Origin: Dromaius novaehollandiae
Lineage: Eukaryota > Chordata > Aves > Casuariiformes > Dromaiidae
Reading direction: 5' to 3'
Length of the DNA: 64,000 nucleotides
Assembly (NCBI RefSeq): GCF_036370855.1
Contig: NC_088106.1
Coordinates: 32,812,501-32,876,500, forward strand
The position numbers were made by a program, and so were the translations under genes. The notes under the pieces were generated by a model. The model had not been told where the DNA came from. It worked only from the letters and a program-made list of their open reading frames with translations, and did no database searches. Shown here piece after piece: positions 37,782 to 60,053 of the stretch (its first letter is position 1; each line of letters opens with the position of its first letter).

Positions 37782-40700
37782 ATGTGTGTAGGGAAGTGTA
37801 CTCGGATTGTGGGCCCCTGCCTCTTGACATTGGGCACTCTCTCCATCGCGGCCAACATCCTCCTCCTCTTTCCTGGCTGGGCATGGAAGTATCTGGCAGA
37901 CGGGCACATCACCAAGCAGGCTAAGGCGGTGCCAGGCGTCTGGGGAGGAGGAATAACTGTAAGTAGTGTGGTTTTCACGTTCGCTGTGTGAATGTGTGTG
38001 TACTGGAGAGCCTTTACCCCAGGGGCTTGCAGTGCAGTTACCATAGTGCCTCGTACGAGCCAGGGCCTGGCTTCCATTCCTAGCCCCAGAGTTTCCTTGC
38101 CTGGATGGGCCAACAAACCGCTCTGTGCCTCAGTTTCCTGCCAAAAAAACAGGGAGCAGGTCTTGCCCTGGGCTGAAGAAGTGCTCGCTGGGGTTATCCA
38201 GCTTTCAGGAAAAAAGGGAAAATTTATACCTCAGATTTACAAGTTTATTGGAACAACAATTATGCTGAAGTAACTGGTCTTTCTTGAATGTTCCTGTTCA
38301 CTTATGTGCAGACTGGAGTGAATGCCTTCAGCAGCTGCCAGATACAGGCACTCTCCATGACTGTTGTTGTGGCATGCCTTTTTAAAGGTGGGAACACTGC
38401 TTCCTTGCTGCTTCCCAGGTGTCTGGATTTGGCTGCTGTCAGCGCAGTGTGCTGGGCTAGTGGGATCTTTGTGCTGCCCCAAAACCAGGGGAACTAGGGC
38501 CCCACACCCCTTTGTGGCTCAAGGCAAAATGATTTGCATGGCTTTCTGCCAAAGCCCTGGTGATGGGACTGGGATTCAACTTCCATACAGAAAAAGAGCT
38601 GGTTTTGTGCTGCCACCAAGATGGAGTTGGTGGCCCCCTCCTGAATGCGGACCACACTGGCACACTATGGGGCTGGCTTTGCTTCATTTGCTCCGTTAGG
38701 CACCACAGACCTTGTCCCTGTAGCAGGATGTGCCCCAGCACTGGGCTGTTTCAGGTAGATATGAAATGAGAGGAGTATCCCCGGCTCTCTGCAGAGCAAT
38801 GTCCTTTACGCTGGGACTGTAACAGCACACAGTGCATGGGACGAGGGCAAGGCTTGAATTTCAAAATGGGGGAGGAAGGACCAGAGCGGGTTGTCCCATT
38901 TGTTCTGAGTCCCTTCTTCCTTCCCGTAGGTCCTGCTGGCAGCAACTCACATCACAGCGGTGGGGTGGCGATGCGCCGGCTGCTCCGACTGCGGCACCCG
39001 ACGGAACGTAAGGCAGCACCGCGGCCACCAAGCCTACCGGCCCGCACACCCCTTCCCCAGCCCTCCAGCGAAGCGGGGCTCCGCTCGGCCAGCACCTGGC
39101 TTGGCTGACCGCACCGCGCAGCGCCAAAGTTGTCCCGGGACAGCAGGAAGGAAAGCCGCCTGCTGACATGGCTGCCTGCGCTGGGAGCTTGAGAGGACAG
39201 AAGTGCTCTGCCCTGGGGACGAGAAGGCTGGAAGCATGTGTCTGGGGCAAATTAAATAGCAGCTCTGTGCCCCAGATGCCCACAGACAGCTTTAAGCTCT
39301 TAGCTAGGATGGGGCAACTGTGCCCACATGCTCCCTGTGCCTTCTCCTGTGAGCCGTAGGCAAAAGTCCTGGTGCGATGTTTACTAAGCAAGTCTCCTGG
39401 ATCAGTCCTGCCCCCAAGGGTCGGGGCAGCTGCCAGCACAGCTCCAGAAGCAAAGGGTGTGGGCATTGAGCAAGTGCCTGTGTGAACCTTTTCTCATCAG
39501 CCTGCTCACTAGCGGGTTCCCCCACTTTGCTGTGTCCTCTGCCAACTTTAGTCGGACTCTCTGAATAACCCAACTTTGGAGTAGTACTAAACCTCACATC
39601 CATGCGGCTTGCACCTCTTTGGGTGTAATTCTGGCAGAAAGGGGAGTTTTCCTCCCCTAGTTCTTTAAGCAAACTTCACAGATAATGCATGGCCTACCCT
39701 TTCCTCGACTGTGTTTTCAAATCCACCTGTCTAAAGAGTACAGAACAGACGGTTTCAGGACAGGGCTAGATCAAATATTTTGATTTTTAGGATTTCCATC
39801 CACTCACCCCCACCTAGCTTACCCATCAGGCGCTCTTGCCTTCCAGAGTAGGCTTAAGAAATCTCCTTGGAGTTGGGCTCCGCTTGTATTACAGAGTGTT
39901 TGCCCTGCAGGCGTTCCTCTCCGTCATGCTATCGAAGCTGGCTCTGCTGGGATCTGCTGCCTGCTTCATCATGTCTGGGGTGGGCCTGACCAACGGGCCC
40001 CTCTGCCTGTACAACACCTCTGTCCCCGAGCACGGCCACAGCCCCCGCTGGGGTTACCCCTTCTTGGACCCGAACAGCCAGACTTTTGACACCAGGTAAT
40101 GCAGATGGGTTTAAATTGTTGCGATGAAGCCAGCCCTGGTCCTGTGATCTCAATGTCTCCACCTTGCACAGGGGAGACTTAATGATCCTGTTGCTAATCA
40201 AACCAGGGTTATGGCGAGCGGGACTGGTGGGCTTGCATGGGGGCTGCAGTCTGAGATGAATGTCTATTAGAGATTAAAGTCACTGGTCCTATTTCCTCTC
40301 TTGTTTTCACAGTCTGCTAAGGCAGGTGGCCTTTTCCCCACAGAAGGATTAGTCTCTACCTCTTTGGGTTTTTTTCTGTAGACAGAAGGAAATATTCCTC
40401 TATCTCAGACAATCTGAACTCTAGAGAGCCTAGTTTTGTTTTAGTGGCAAACATAGCGTAAAATGTCCCCATCTTATAGATTTTTTTAAATGTTTTTCAT
40501 CCAATTGCTCTGCTGACCCTGTTTATGACCAGTGGTATCAGCACAGTGGAGAGAATGATGGAGAGAGAGAGGGGCCAAGAATGGAAAGTGCCCAAGGCAA
40601 GTCTGAGACTGACAGAAATGTAACGTGAAGCTACCCTTTTAGTGAAATTGTAACCTGAACAAAGGCTACAAGAATGCCAGTGGAGTGTCTTGACAACTTT

Positions 40701-41175
40701 GGTCACCTGTTTAACTGAAATGGATTATGCCCTTTTTGGAGAAAATAGTCCTTGTTAAATATGGAGTGCCCAACCTTCAGTGAAGGACTGGAAGTTTGCA
40801 GTACAACTCCAAGACTGTCAGGATGTCCTTCCAAAATGGCAAGGCAGATTAGATGAGATTCCTGACTTTTGAGGGGGCTAGTTTCGGAACCCATCTTGCC
40901 AAATACAGTGAAATAAAACTAGAGCCAGTGTTTAAGACAACCTTTGCAAATGACCTTCTCCAACTGTCCTGCACAGGATCTCCGTACAGACTGAAAATTA
41001 TCTGTATGACCGGAGTCTCTGGAGCACCTGCCTAGAGCCTGTGGGCATCGTGACCTGGAACGTCTGCTTGTTCTCCGTCCTGCTGCTCATCAGCGCTGCT
41101 GAGATGGTGCTGGCCTCTCTTCAGATCATCAATGGCTGCTTTGGGTGCCTCTGTGGCTTTTGTGATGGGAAATAG
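37782..41175 (+). CDS. TM4SF19: TM4SF19, transmembrane 4 L six family member 19
   Basis: Four-pass membrane protein of the L6 tetraspanin-like family. Coding exons: 37782-37958, 38930-39007, 39911-40095, 40977-41175 (TAG 41173). All junctions are GT-AG with consistent phases, total 213 codons, so 212 residues (human about 209). The start ATG is preceded by GTGGCC and gives MCVGKCTRIVG, the standard N-terminus of L6 proteins. TM1 about residues 10-31 (LLTLGTLSIAANILLLFPGW), TM2 about 55-75 across the exon 1/2 join (WGGGITVLLAATHITAVGW), a short cysteine-rich loop (CAGCSDCGTRRN), TM3 about 88-112 (LLGSAACFIMSGVGL), a large extracellular loop with NGPLCLYN, WGYPF and ENYLYDRSLWSTCLEP, and TM4 near the C-terminus (LFSVLLLISAAEMVLASLQI) ending CLCGFCDGK. 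Identity to member 19 rather than members 1, 4, 5 or 18 rests on WGGG and YLYDRSLW matches plus adjacency to UBXN7, as in human 3q29. Complete, no defect seen. Confidence 0.92.
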
Positions 41176-42645
41176 GTAATTTTACCTCCTATCATTTCCC
41201 ATGTGCTGCTTTTCCCTGCTCTGAAGTGTCAGGATGGTGTGATGAAGCTACCTCATTTGAAGTTGCGGCCGTAGGTGAAGGAGAGAAGGAGCAAGCGAGT
41301 GTCCGGATGAGCCTTGCTTGTGGAGCATGAGCCTGGATGCAGACCCACTGTCTCTCCACAGCACTATGAGTTGCAGCTTGGGTTTGAACACAGCACTCAC
41401 CACTGGAAAATCAGGGTATCCCGCATCTCCCTGCTTATTACTGCCTTGGCTAATGCTCTCACATATGCCCCCTCCTTATTGCCCAGCATGAAGAAGCAGT
41501 ACTGGAGGACTTCTTCCCCCATATCCTTTCTCAGCTCCTTGAACAGTGGCAAGTGCTGGGGCAGAGACACAGAAACATGACAAGCACCATGGTGCAGAGC
41601 TGTATGAGAAAACCAGGCTTTGCGTAAACCCAGGGAGAGCTTAAGTCTGTGCTAGTCTGGCTGTGACCATCCAAAAGGCGCTAGGCTGTGAAGAGCCCAG
41701 GCTGCCCACACCACCTTGCCGACTTTGCGGTAGGCTTTGCGCTTTTGGACCTTTTGCTCTAGAAAACAAGCAACTGTAAGGAGGTTTTAAGGGACTAAAT
41801 CCCTCATTACTCTTTGCTCACTGGTGTGGTGATGCTCACTGCACCTCACACTTTTGTTGCACTACTTTCCTGTGAGGAGCACCAAGTCTTACACTGCCCC
41901 ACGGGTAACGAAGGCTAAACCGACCTCAGACTACCAGCAGCTGATCCCTGCAGAGAAAGGAGTCAGTGAGCTGGTGACACTGTTTCAATGGCGTCGCTGC
42001 CACCAAGCCACTTGTGGATGGCCTGAAGCAGCAGGAATGGTTGCACTGCAGTGCGTCAGTGCAACCTGTGTGCAAATGTCTGTCTGAGGGCTTGGACAGG
42101 CACGATTTGCACAGGGAGAGGGCAAAGTCTGCGCCTTCTGCTTACACCGGTCTGGAGGAGTTACTGCTTTCAGAGCCAAATGCAAGAAGGACAGACTCCT
42201 TCTGTATGGAGGACAACTGCCTAAGCCTGGAAAGGAGCTAAATACCAAAGCAGTGTGTGTGGCACATTGTGAGCTTTGGTACGCCAAGGATTCTCTCAGT
42301 GCATTCTCTCTGGGTTTTACCTCTTTTTCCTACTTGGAGCAAATGAATTCAGGTATTGGCAGCAAACTGACCTTGGAAATCAGCCTTGTGGGCTCATGAG
42401 TCATGGAAAGAGGAGAAGTGGCTCTGGAAGGGATGTGCGACTCCACACTTGACTTGCTGTGAGTAGGGTGGAAGTGACACAGCTTGGGAAGCAGCAATCT
42501 CTCTGACTGTTATTCATCTTCCTACATTTTCCACTTGCACAACATGGGTATCATCTGACTGCAAAATGTGATACAGTAATATTTATAGAGATAATATATG
42601 GAAGTTTAACTTATTTTCATTAATAAATCTATATTTAGGACAATT
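41176..42645 (+). other. TM4SF19: TM4SF19 3' flank, probable 3' UTR
   Basis: No exon recognised after the stop. The first AATAAA is at 42622-42627 in an AT-rich stretch and a second is at 43017-43022. A 3' UTR ending near 42645 is the simplest reading. The open frames inside (for example 41854-42087) show no family resemblance. Confidence 0.4.
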
Positions 42646-43519
42646 TGCTTTGGTATTTTTATCTTCACTGTGGAACGGCTCAGGCCAGGGTTTGCAGCAC
42701 TGCTGGAGAGAGATGAAGGGAAGCGGAGGTGCCAGCCTGGGCTCCAGGTCCCGGTGTAGCCAAGGGGGTGCTGAGGGACTTGGATGGAGTCATGCTGGGT
42801 GAGAAGGTGCTGGACCTCAGGTGTAGCTCCCCAAAGCGCATGCACACACATGCATGCATGCACACCTTTCGGCAGTCTGTGAGATCTGGCATTCCCAATG
42901 TCCAGAGCCCACGGGGCAGTCACTGCTGGTTGATCAGGTGCTGGCTGAACAGGAGCACGGCTATATATGTGTAACTGCAGCTGAGACTGTAAAAATATCT
43001 GGCTAACAGCCATTTGAATAAACAGTGACTGGGGAAGGAGGACAAGGAGGAGAACCCTGCCAACATCATCCCTCTGAATCAACTGCTCTTCAGCCCATCA
43101 AAGGTGAACGACTAAGCTGGGGGACCTGTTGAAAAACCCACCCAGGTGACCCAACAGAAGAAACTCCCTGCCCAGGGTACTGGGCAAGCTAAGGGGGACC
43201 ACTGCACAGGGGGTACAAGATTTATGATTGGGCATGTGGTGCAGAGGGACTTTGGAGACTGGACAAGAGACTTGTGGTATCAGACAAGGCTAATTGGGGG
43301 ATATTTAGGGGAAGGGCCAATGGATTGAGGTGGATCAGAGAGGAACAAGTGTGGGAAAAGGGAGGGCAGCGGAGTGATGAAAGGGGCCAGCTGCATGTAT
43401 GCAGTCTGTTGGACAGTGTGCTTGTGGGACCAAGCGCTGTGCCTGCTCACCGAAGGCTGTCCTGTTCTCTCATTAAATCCTATTTCTACCCATTTTCTGT
43501 GCAAGTGTGTTCTCAGTTC
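42646..43519. other. Intergenic left of dispersed repeat copy 1; part may belong to the repeat
   Basis: Contains a CA/TGCA-rich simple stretch (42838-42866) and, from about 43090 to 43519, sequence with a promoter/poly(A)-like character (ATTAAA near 43472) that could be the left, LTR-like part of the repeat starting at 43520. No gene seen. Confidence 0.4.
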
Positions 43520-44058
43520 TCTGTGCATGTGGGATCTGGTAGCAGGCATCAGGCTGAACTGGCCAGCAGGTAGGCTGAGAGGACTGGGAGCTGGGTCCTG
43601 GAGAGACCGAGGGTCCTGGAGAGGACTGGGAGCTGGGTTCTGGAGAGGCTGAGGGTCCTGGAGAGAAGAAAGGTCGGGGAGCTGGGGACTGGTGAGACCA
43701 AGGGTCTGAAATTTCTGAGAACGAGGGTCTGGGAGCCAGATGTTAGAGAGACCCATGAAGGGACTCATCCTTAGAAAGCGGGTCAGCTTTTTGTGCTGGC
43801 TGTGCTTGTGTGGGGGCCTATAAAGGCACTGTCCTCCTGTCTGTGTTAATCTGTGTGTGTGGTACCTGTGTGTGCATGTGTGTGTGGGTGTGCATGCACA
43901 CGCGTGCATCTGCACAGCATACTGGGACTTTGTGCTCAGCCTGGCTGTTGCCTGGGTCTGGCAAGGGGGTGAAGGAGCAGCTGCTCATCCTGGCTGCTGC
44001 AGGACAGGAGGAATACCCCGGGCCATTCAGCCCCTGGACTTGGCCACCCTTAGCAGGA
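43520..44058 (+). repeat. Dispersed repeat, copy 1 (probably LTR-retroelement-derived fragment)
   Basis: Direct-orientation partner of 62282-62828. Both share a left block (CTGTGCATGTGGGATCTGG), degenerate internal units of the type GGGAGCTGGGTGCTGGAGA, a TG-rich stretch, and a right block ending TGGCCACCCTT. In the last 88 bases I count 10 mismatches. The ATTAAA-bearing sequence just to the left and a TGGTAGCA string suggest an LTR plus leader arrangement, but the family is unresolved. Non-coding fossil fragment; the divergence suggests it is not recent. Confidence 0.6.
43851..43915. repeat. TG-rich simple repeat within dispersed repeat copy 1
   Basis: Degenerate (TG)n with CATG interruptions. 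The equivalent position in copy 2 is a long pure TG run. Confidence 0.8.
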
Positions 44059-47000
44059 CTCTCAGCCTGCTGTGACCGCTGGCGCGCTGCATCAGCTTTG
44101 GGTAACAGCTTTTCTAACATGCCTCTGACACCTCTGTGAGAAGACATTTTCAAAATTTCCTGCTCCTCTTTTAGAGCTTTGACATGATATTTAGCAGATA
44201 GGTGGGTTGCATGCAGCAGTCTCCTTCCCCACCGACCAGGGAGGGAGGGCAGAAGGAAAGCGTTGCCATCAAAGAGAAAGGCTGAGGCCACGACTGCCCC
44301 GTCAATCTTCAGTGTCTCTCCAGCAGAAGAGGGCGTGCTCTGAGGTTGTGCCCAGCATTTCCCAATTGCAGCAGGAGGCAACAAACCTTTCCTTTTCCCT
44401 CCTGTGCTTCTCAAGGACGAGAGATCCCCTGGCCCTCAACTCTGCCTAAACTTTAAGCTTTTTTTTGGTGCTGACTGTGGGGGACTCCACACCCCTTCTT
44501 GATACTGCAGTCTGGATATGAGCAGCAGGTGTGATAGGGGTGTGCATGCAAACACAGCACGTGAACAGACAGCCTGAAACTGCCTGTGCAGACAGCATTT
44601 TTGCCCAGAAACTGATGAAGTTAAGAAAGTAACAATGATGGAGCTAGTTTAAAACAGCTGTCACCAAGATTAAGCAAGAACCAGGAGATTGCCAAGAGAC
44701 TTTTGAGAAAAGAAGGAGTCAGCTTGAAAAGAAAAATAAAAGCAGGCATATAAATATTTATTGCTGTGGGAGGAAAGCCCTCAGAGGTGGAAGTGGGAAC
44801 AGAGCAGCAGTCAAGCCAGGTGTGATGTGGCCAGAAACAGCCCCGCAGTTTTCGGTAGCACTTTGTAACCCCAAGGTTATGAATGGTGCCTTCTTCATTA
44901 TGGAGAAAAATTTTAATTTCATTGTCTTGCTGCTCAGTTTGCAAAGCCTCATACTTGGAGGGTACATCCCAAGAGACTTAGCGTGCCTGGAGCCACGAAC
45001 AAGGTCTTTCCTTAGTATGCTCCTTCTACTATAAAATGCTCTCCCTGATCTAAAGCAGTTCCACAAAGCTGCAGGATTGCCTTAGGGGAAAAATAGATTA
45101 AGCTACTTTTATTAACATCATTTTCACTGTACCTGCTTCCAGGGCCCAGGCTTTTCTTCCTGCCCTCCCTCAAGGCACTGGCAATTCATTTCACTATAGC
45201 ACACCTCCACCACTAAGTGCTAGCACTTCACCTGAGGAGCTCAAGGCTAGGATTGCAGCAGGGGCCGACAACTACACGTTGCTCTGCTTTACCTGGTTCT
45301 TCAAAAGAAGAGTTTCATCTTTGAGAAACTGGCCCATAGCACCATATGACGAACAGCTGTGGTTCCAGGTAAGACTTCAGGCAAGCATCAGTCTACCCAG
45401 TGCAAATCTGATGCTCCAGCAGCTCAGGCCATCCATGGCTCTGCCCTTTCTTTCTCTCTGCTTGTTTCCAGCTACTGCCTCTCTGTTTTACCCAACAAAG
45501 ATACGAGCAAGGCTGGACCCTGCCCATGCCACAGGCAGATCACTGAGCCATTGAGCAGGCTTTGGGATGGAGACAAATCAACAGGACATGGAAAACTATT
45601 GGGCACAACATGAAAAACTTCCAGATGTGACCTATGACAAATAACAGAAGTTACAGATAGTGTCACGAAGGATGGCTGGATCTTATAGACGGTAAAGGGG
45701 GAGTGATGTGAGAGATGGCTAAGCAGCCTGGATGGAGAAGAGCATTGGAGACCTTTGAGGGAGCACAACCTTGCAAGGCCACCAGCAGCTAGGGAACCAT
45801 ATCTGTAATATCAGGTAAAGATGAGATCTAGGTAATGGTATCAGAAACAGCAACTTTGGATATGGACCTAAAATTGGAATCGATAGTGAAAAAGTCGTCA
45901 GGGACAGGTTGTTTATTTGGAGAGAGGCTGGATGGCTAAAAGGGAGGTACAAGGGCATAGAGAAGGAGGGCCAAGACATACGAAAAGGGGTAACAAGGTA
46001 ATAAAAATCTGTGCCTGCTCCAGGCCTGATGGCACAAGCAGCCACGCTCTGCATCACAACCAGGGATTTCCTTCCCGCTTGCAGAAGGGCCCTTTGTTCA
46101 CCTGCTGGTTTCCCAGCAGGCCTGGCCAGCTTGCACTTTCGCTGAGCGTGGGTGGCCCTGGGCTGGGGCAGAGCCTCCTGCTGCCACTGGTCTCCTCTAC
46201 ACAGGGAAACTGGTCAGCTCCCGCCTCTGCTAGGGCTGAGCATCCCCCCCTCCTAGCCAGCCCACAGACCCTCTTGCAGGTCTGGGAAGGCCTGGGGCAC
46301 GCAGCCAGCACTGTGCTGGCATGCAGGCATTCCCCAGGGACACCCAGTGTTGTGACACCAGCCCTGCCCCACCGCCTGTAGAGTCGGATGGAGGGATGGG
46401 GCATGCGCCTTTGGGAGCTGGTTGGAAATGGGGGTGATTCCTACGGTGTCACTGACACAGGGTCCCCATTAACAACTAGCACTTGGGGTTTTCCCCAACC
46501 TCACTCTAGCACTGGAGAAAGGCCCAAAGTGCAGTGGCATCCTTGCTGACAGTGGTGTCGGCCAGGCCTACTCTCCGGGGCCCTCTCTCAGCTCAGTTCT
46601 GTCCCTTCCTGGTCCCTCGGTGGCAGACACAAGCCTCTGGCTGTTGTCACGTGGCAAGAGTGCAGCAGGGTGAGCTGAAGGCATTGGTGGTTGCAGTTAC
46701 ACGAGGCAACTCATGCTTAGACAGCAGGCCTTGGGCTGGGGAAGTGACACAAGTCTCCAAGCCCAACACGCAACTTAATTAAAAAGCAACAACAAAAAAG
46801 GCCAGATAAAAACCTGTTTTGGCATAGTATCACCTGCCTTCAGCTTGATCCAGTTGTGCTTGCCTGCAGCAAGCCAAACCCTTAGCTGGTATAAATCAGC
46901 ACGATGAACAGGCTCATGGGGCTCTTCTTGCTTGCACCAGTTGAGGGTCCAGCCCTTGGCACCACCGGACCTGAGCTGAATGAGGAGGCTTGGCAGTCTT

Positions 47001-47068
47001 GCTGTGTCACCTCGCAGTTTCCCTCAGCCAGCCTGGTTTCGAAGGTGGGGTTTTGGTACGGGGAGGCT
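44059..47068. other. Intergenic, between TM4SF19 and the 3' end of NEU4
   Basis: About 3 kb, GC-rich in its right half. No exon, RNA gene or named repeat was recognised. I looked for PDCD1, which follows NEU4 in human 2q37.3, as an immunoglobulin V exon with its conserved Cys, Trp and YxC pattern, and did not see it on either strand. The NEU4 3' UTR must begin at the right edge; no convincing minus-strand AATAAA lies within the first few hundred bases. Confidence 0.5.
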
Positions 47069-58898
<11,830 letters not shown>

Positions 58899-60053
58899 TT
58901 ACTTCCCCTTTTCATGTGGATGCTGAAGAGCATAAAAATAGGACATATAGTGAAGCTCTGGCATAACCATTTTCTGGTAGGCTGTCAGAGACCTGTTGTC
59001 TAAGTCTTGGTTGAGGTTATAACTGAGGATATTTGCAGCCTCTGACTGGAAAGGCATGAGAGCTTTGTCCTCAACACGAGTCTTCTCTACTGGCCTCTGA
59101 TCTGAGAGACAGGTCTCCATGAGTTCCTTCTGTCTTGCTCGCAAGAGATTCACCTCCTTTTCCAGTTCGTCTAGTCCCATGGTCTCCTGAATTCTCTTCC
59201 AGAAGCTCTGGTTGAAGTGCAGGTAGAGTTTCCAGTCAAGTGAGCACCACACTTTAACCCTCTCCTTGCTTTAGGAGTCAAGGTCTGCACAGTGTCCTCA
59301 CTTCTGGAATTGAGCTTGAAGTAAACCACATCATCTAGATCCCAGCATAAAGTGTGTTTCAAGAGGATCCTGGACTCATCAAAGTAGTCTGCTATCAAGA
59401 CCAGGTGGAAGTTCTGTTCAAGCTTCTCCAAGACCGCCTGGATGTAGCTTTCATTATCTTCTGCATTGTTGTTACAGCCAAAGTCAAACCACATGTTATT
59501 CTTGGCATAAATGTTTTCTTTGTAATTACCCTTATGGTAATAGTCCATTGGCGATGCCAAATACTCATTCACATCCCTTGATGTTCTGAAGGCAGGGGCA
59601 GCATCCTTGTAATAGACATAGGAAGATTCCAGCTGGGAAACTGGGTTCCTTGGGATGGAAAAGTAGAAGGTGTTCTGTGCCATCACTTTTTTGCACCTGT
59701 TTGTAGGGGGAAAGAAGAGGAGATGTGAGTCTGGAGACACTGCTTATTCAACAAGGTTTCTCAACAGGAGAACTCGGGAGCCACAGATCTTACCTCCAAA
59801 TGGTTAAACCGTAGGTGGTTGCACATGATATTGTAGTTTTGTCCTATGGTTTGAAATTCCTCTACAAATCTGGTCATGAAGGTCTCTGGATAGCCCAGGT
59901 GGACAAGCTGGTCAGCTGGGAGGGCTATGGTGAGGTTATGCTTCTCTGTGAACTGGAACAGGATGTTCAAGATGGTGCTGCTGGTAGTCTTGTGTGTCTT
60001 GAGGAACATGATATTAGTCTTAACACAACAGGGCGTGAGAGAGGTCACCAACT
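58899..60053 (-). CDS. GAL3ST2: GAL3ST2, galactose-3-O-sulfotransferase 2 (3' two exons, frame-disrupted)
   Basis: Golgi type II enzyme transferring sulfate from PAPS to the 3-hydroxyl of beta-galactose in glycans. Exons on the minus strand: 60053-59794 (acceptor tentative) and 59696-58899 (TAA 58901-58899), with a 97-base intron. The first holds the 5'-phosphosulfate loop ([15 protein letters not shown]) and [10 protein letters not shown]; the second holds [17 protein letters not shown] (3'-phosphate site), [11 protein letters not shown] and DWKLYLHFN through [16 protein letters not shown]. Synteny with NEU4 and close matches to human GAL3ST2 support the name over GAL3ST3 or GAL3ST4. Two frame problems: joining the exons at the only GT-AG pair leaves the second exon out of frame unless its A6 run (T at 59687-59692) is one base too long, and the frame shifts again at about 59258-59266, where one G appears missing before VKVWCSLDW. 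Either assembly errors in short runs or decay of the gene. The exons for the cytoplasmic tail and membrane anchor were not found. Confidence 0.85.
59731..59815 (-). repeat. Inverted repeat arm A (GAL3ST2 exon end plus intron)
   Basis: Reverse complement of this segment aligns to 61101-61178: 20 identical bases across the exon end and donor (GGTTTAACCATTTGGAGGTA), then diverging intron sequence with small gaps. The arm covers the last 22 or so exon bases, the donor and about 60 intron bases. Confidence 0.85.

Noticed and set aside
43280-43915. 211-codon minus-strand open frame with internal PSPLQDPRSLQDP-type repeats
   Set aside because: It translates the degenerate internal units and TG tract of the dispersed repeat, whose second copy does not keep the same frame; not a host gene.
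41176-47068. PDCD1 expected next to NEU4
   Set aside because: No immunoglobulin V exon signature or tyrosine-motif tail seen on either strand.
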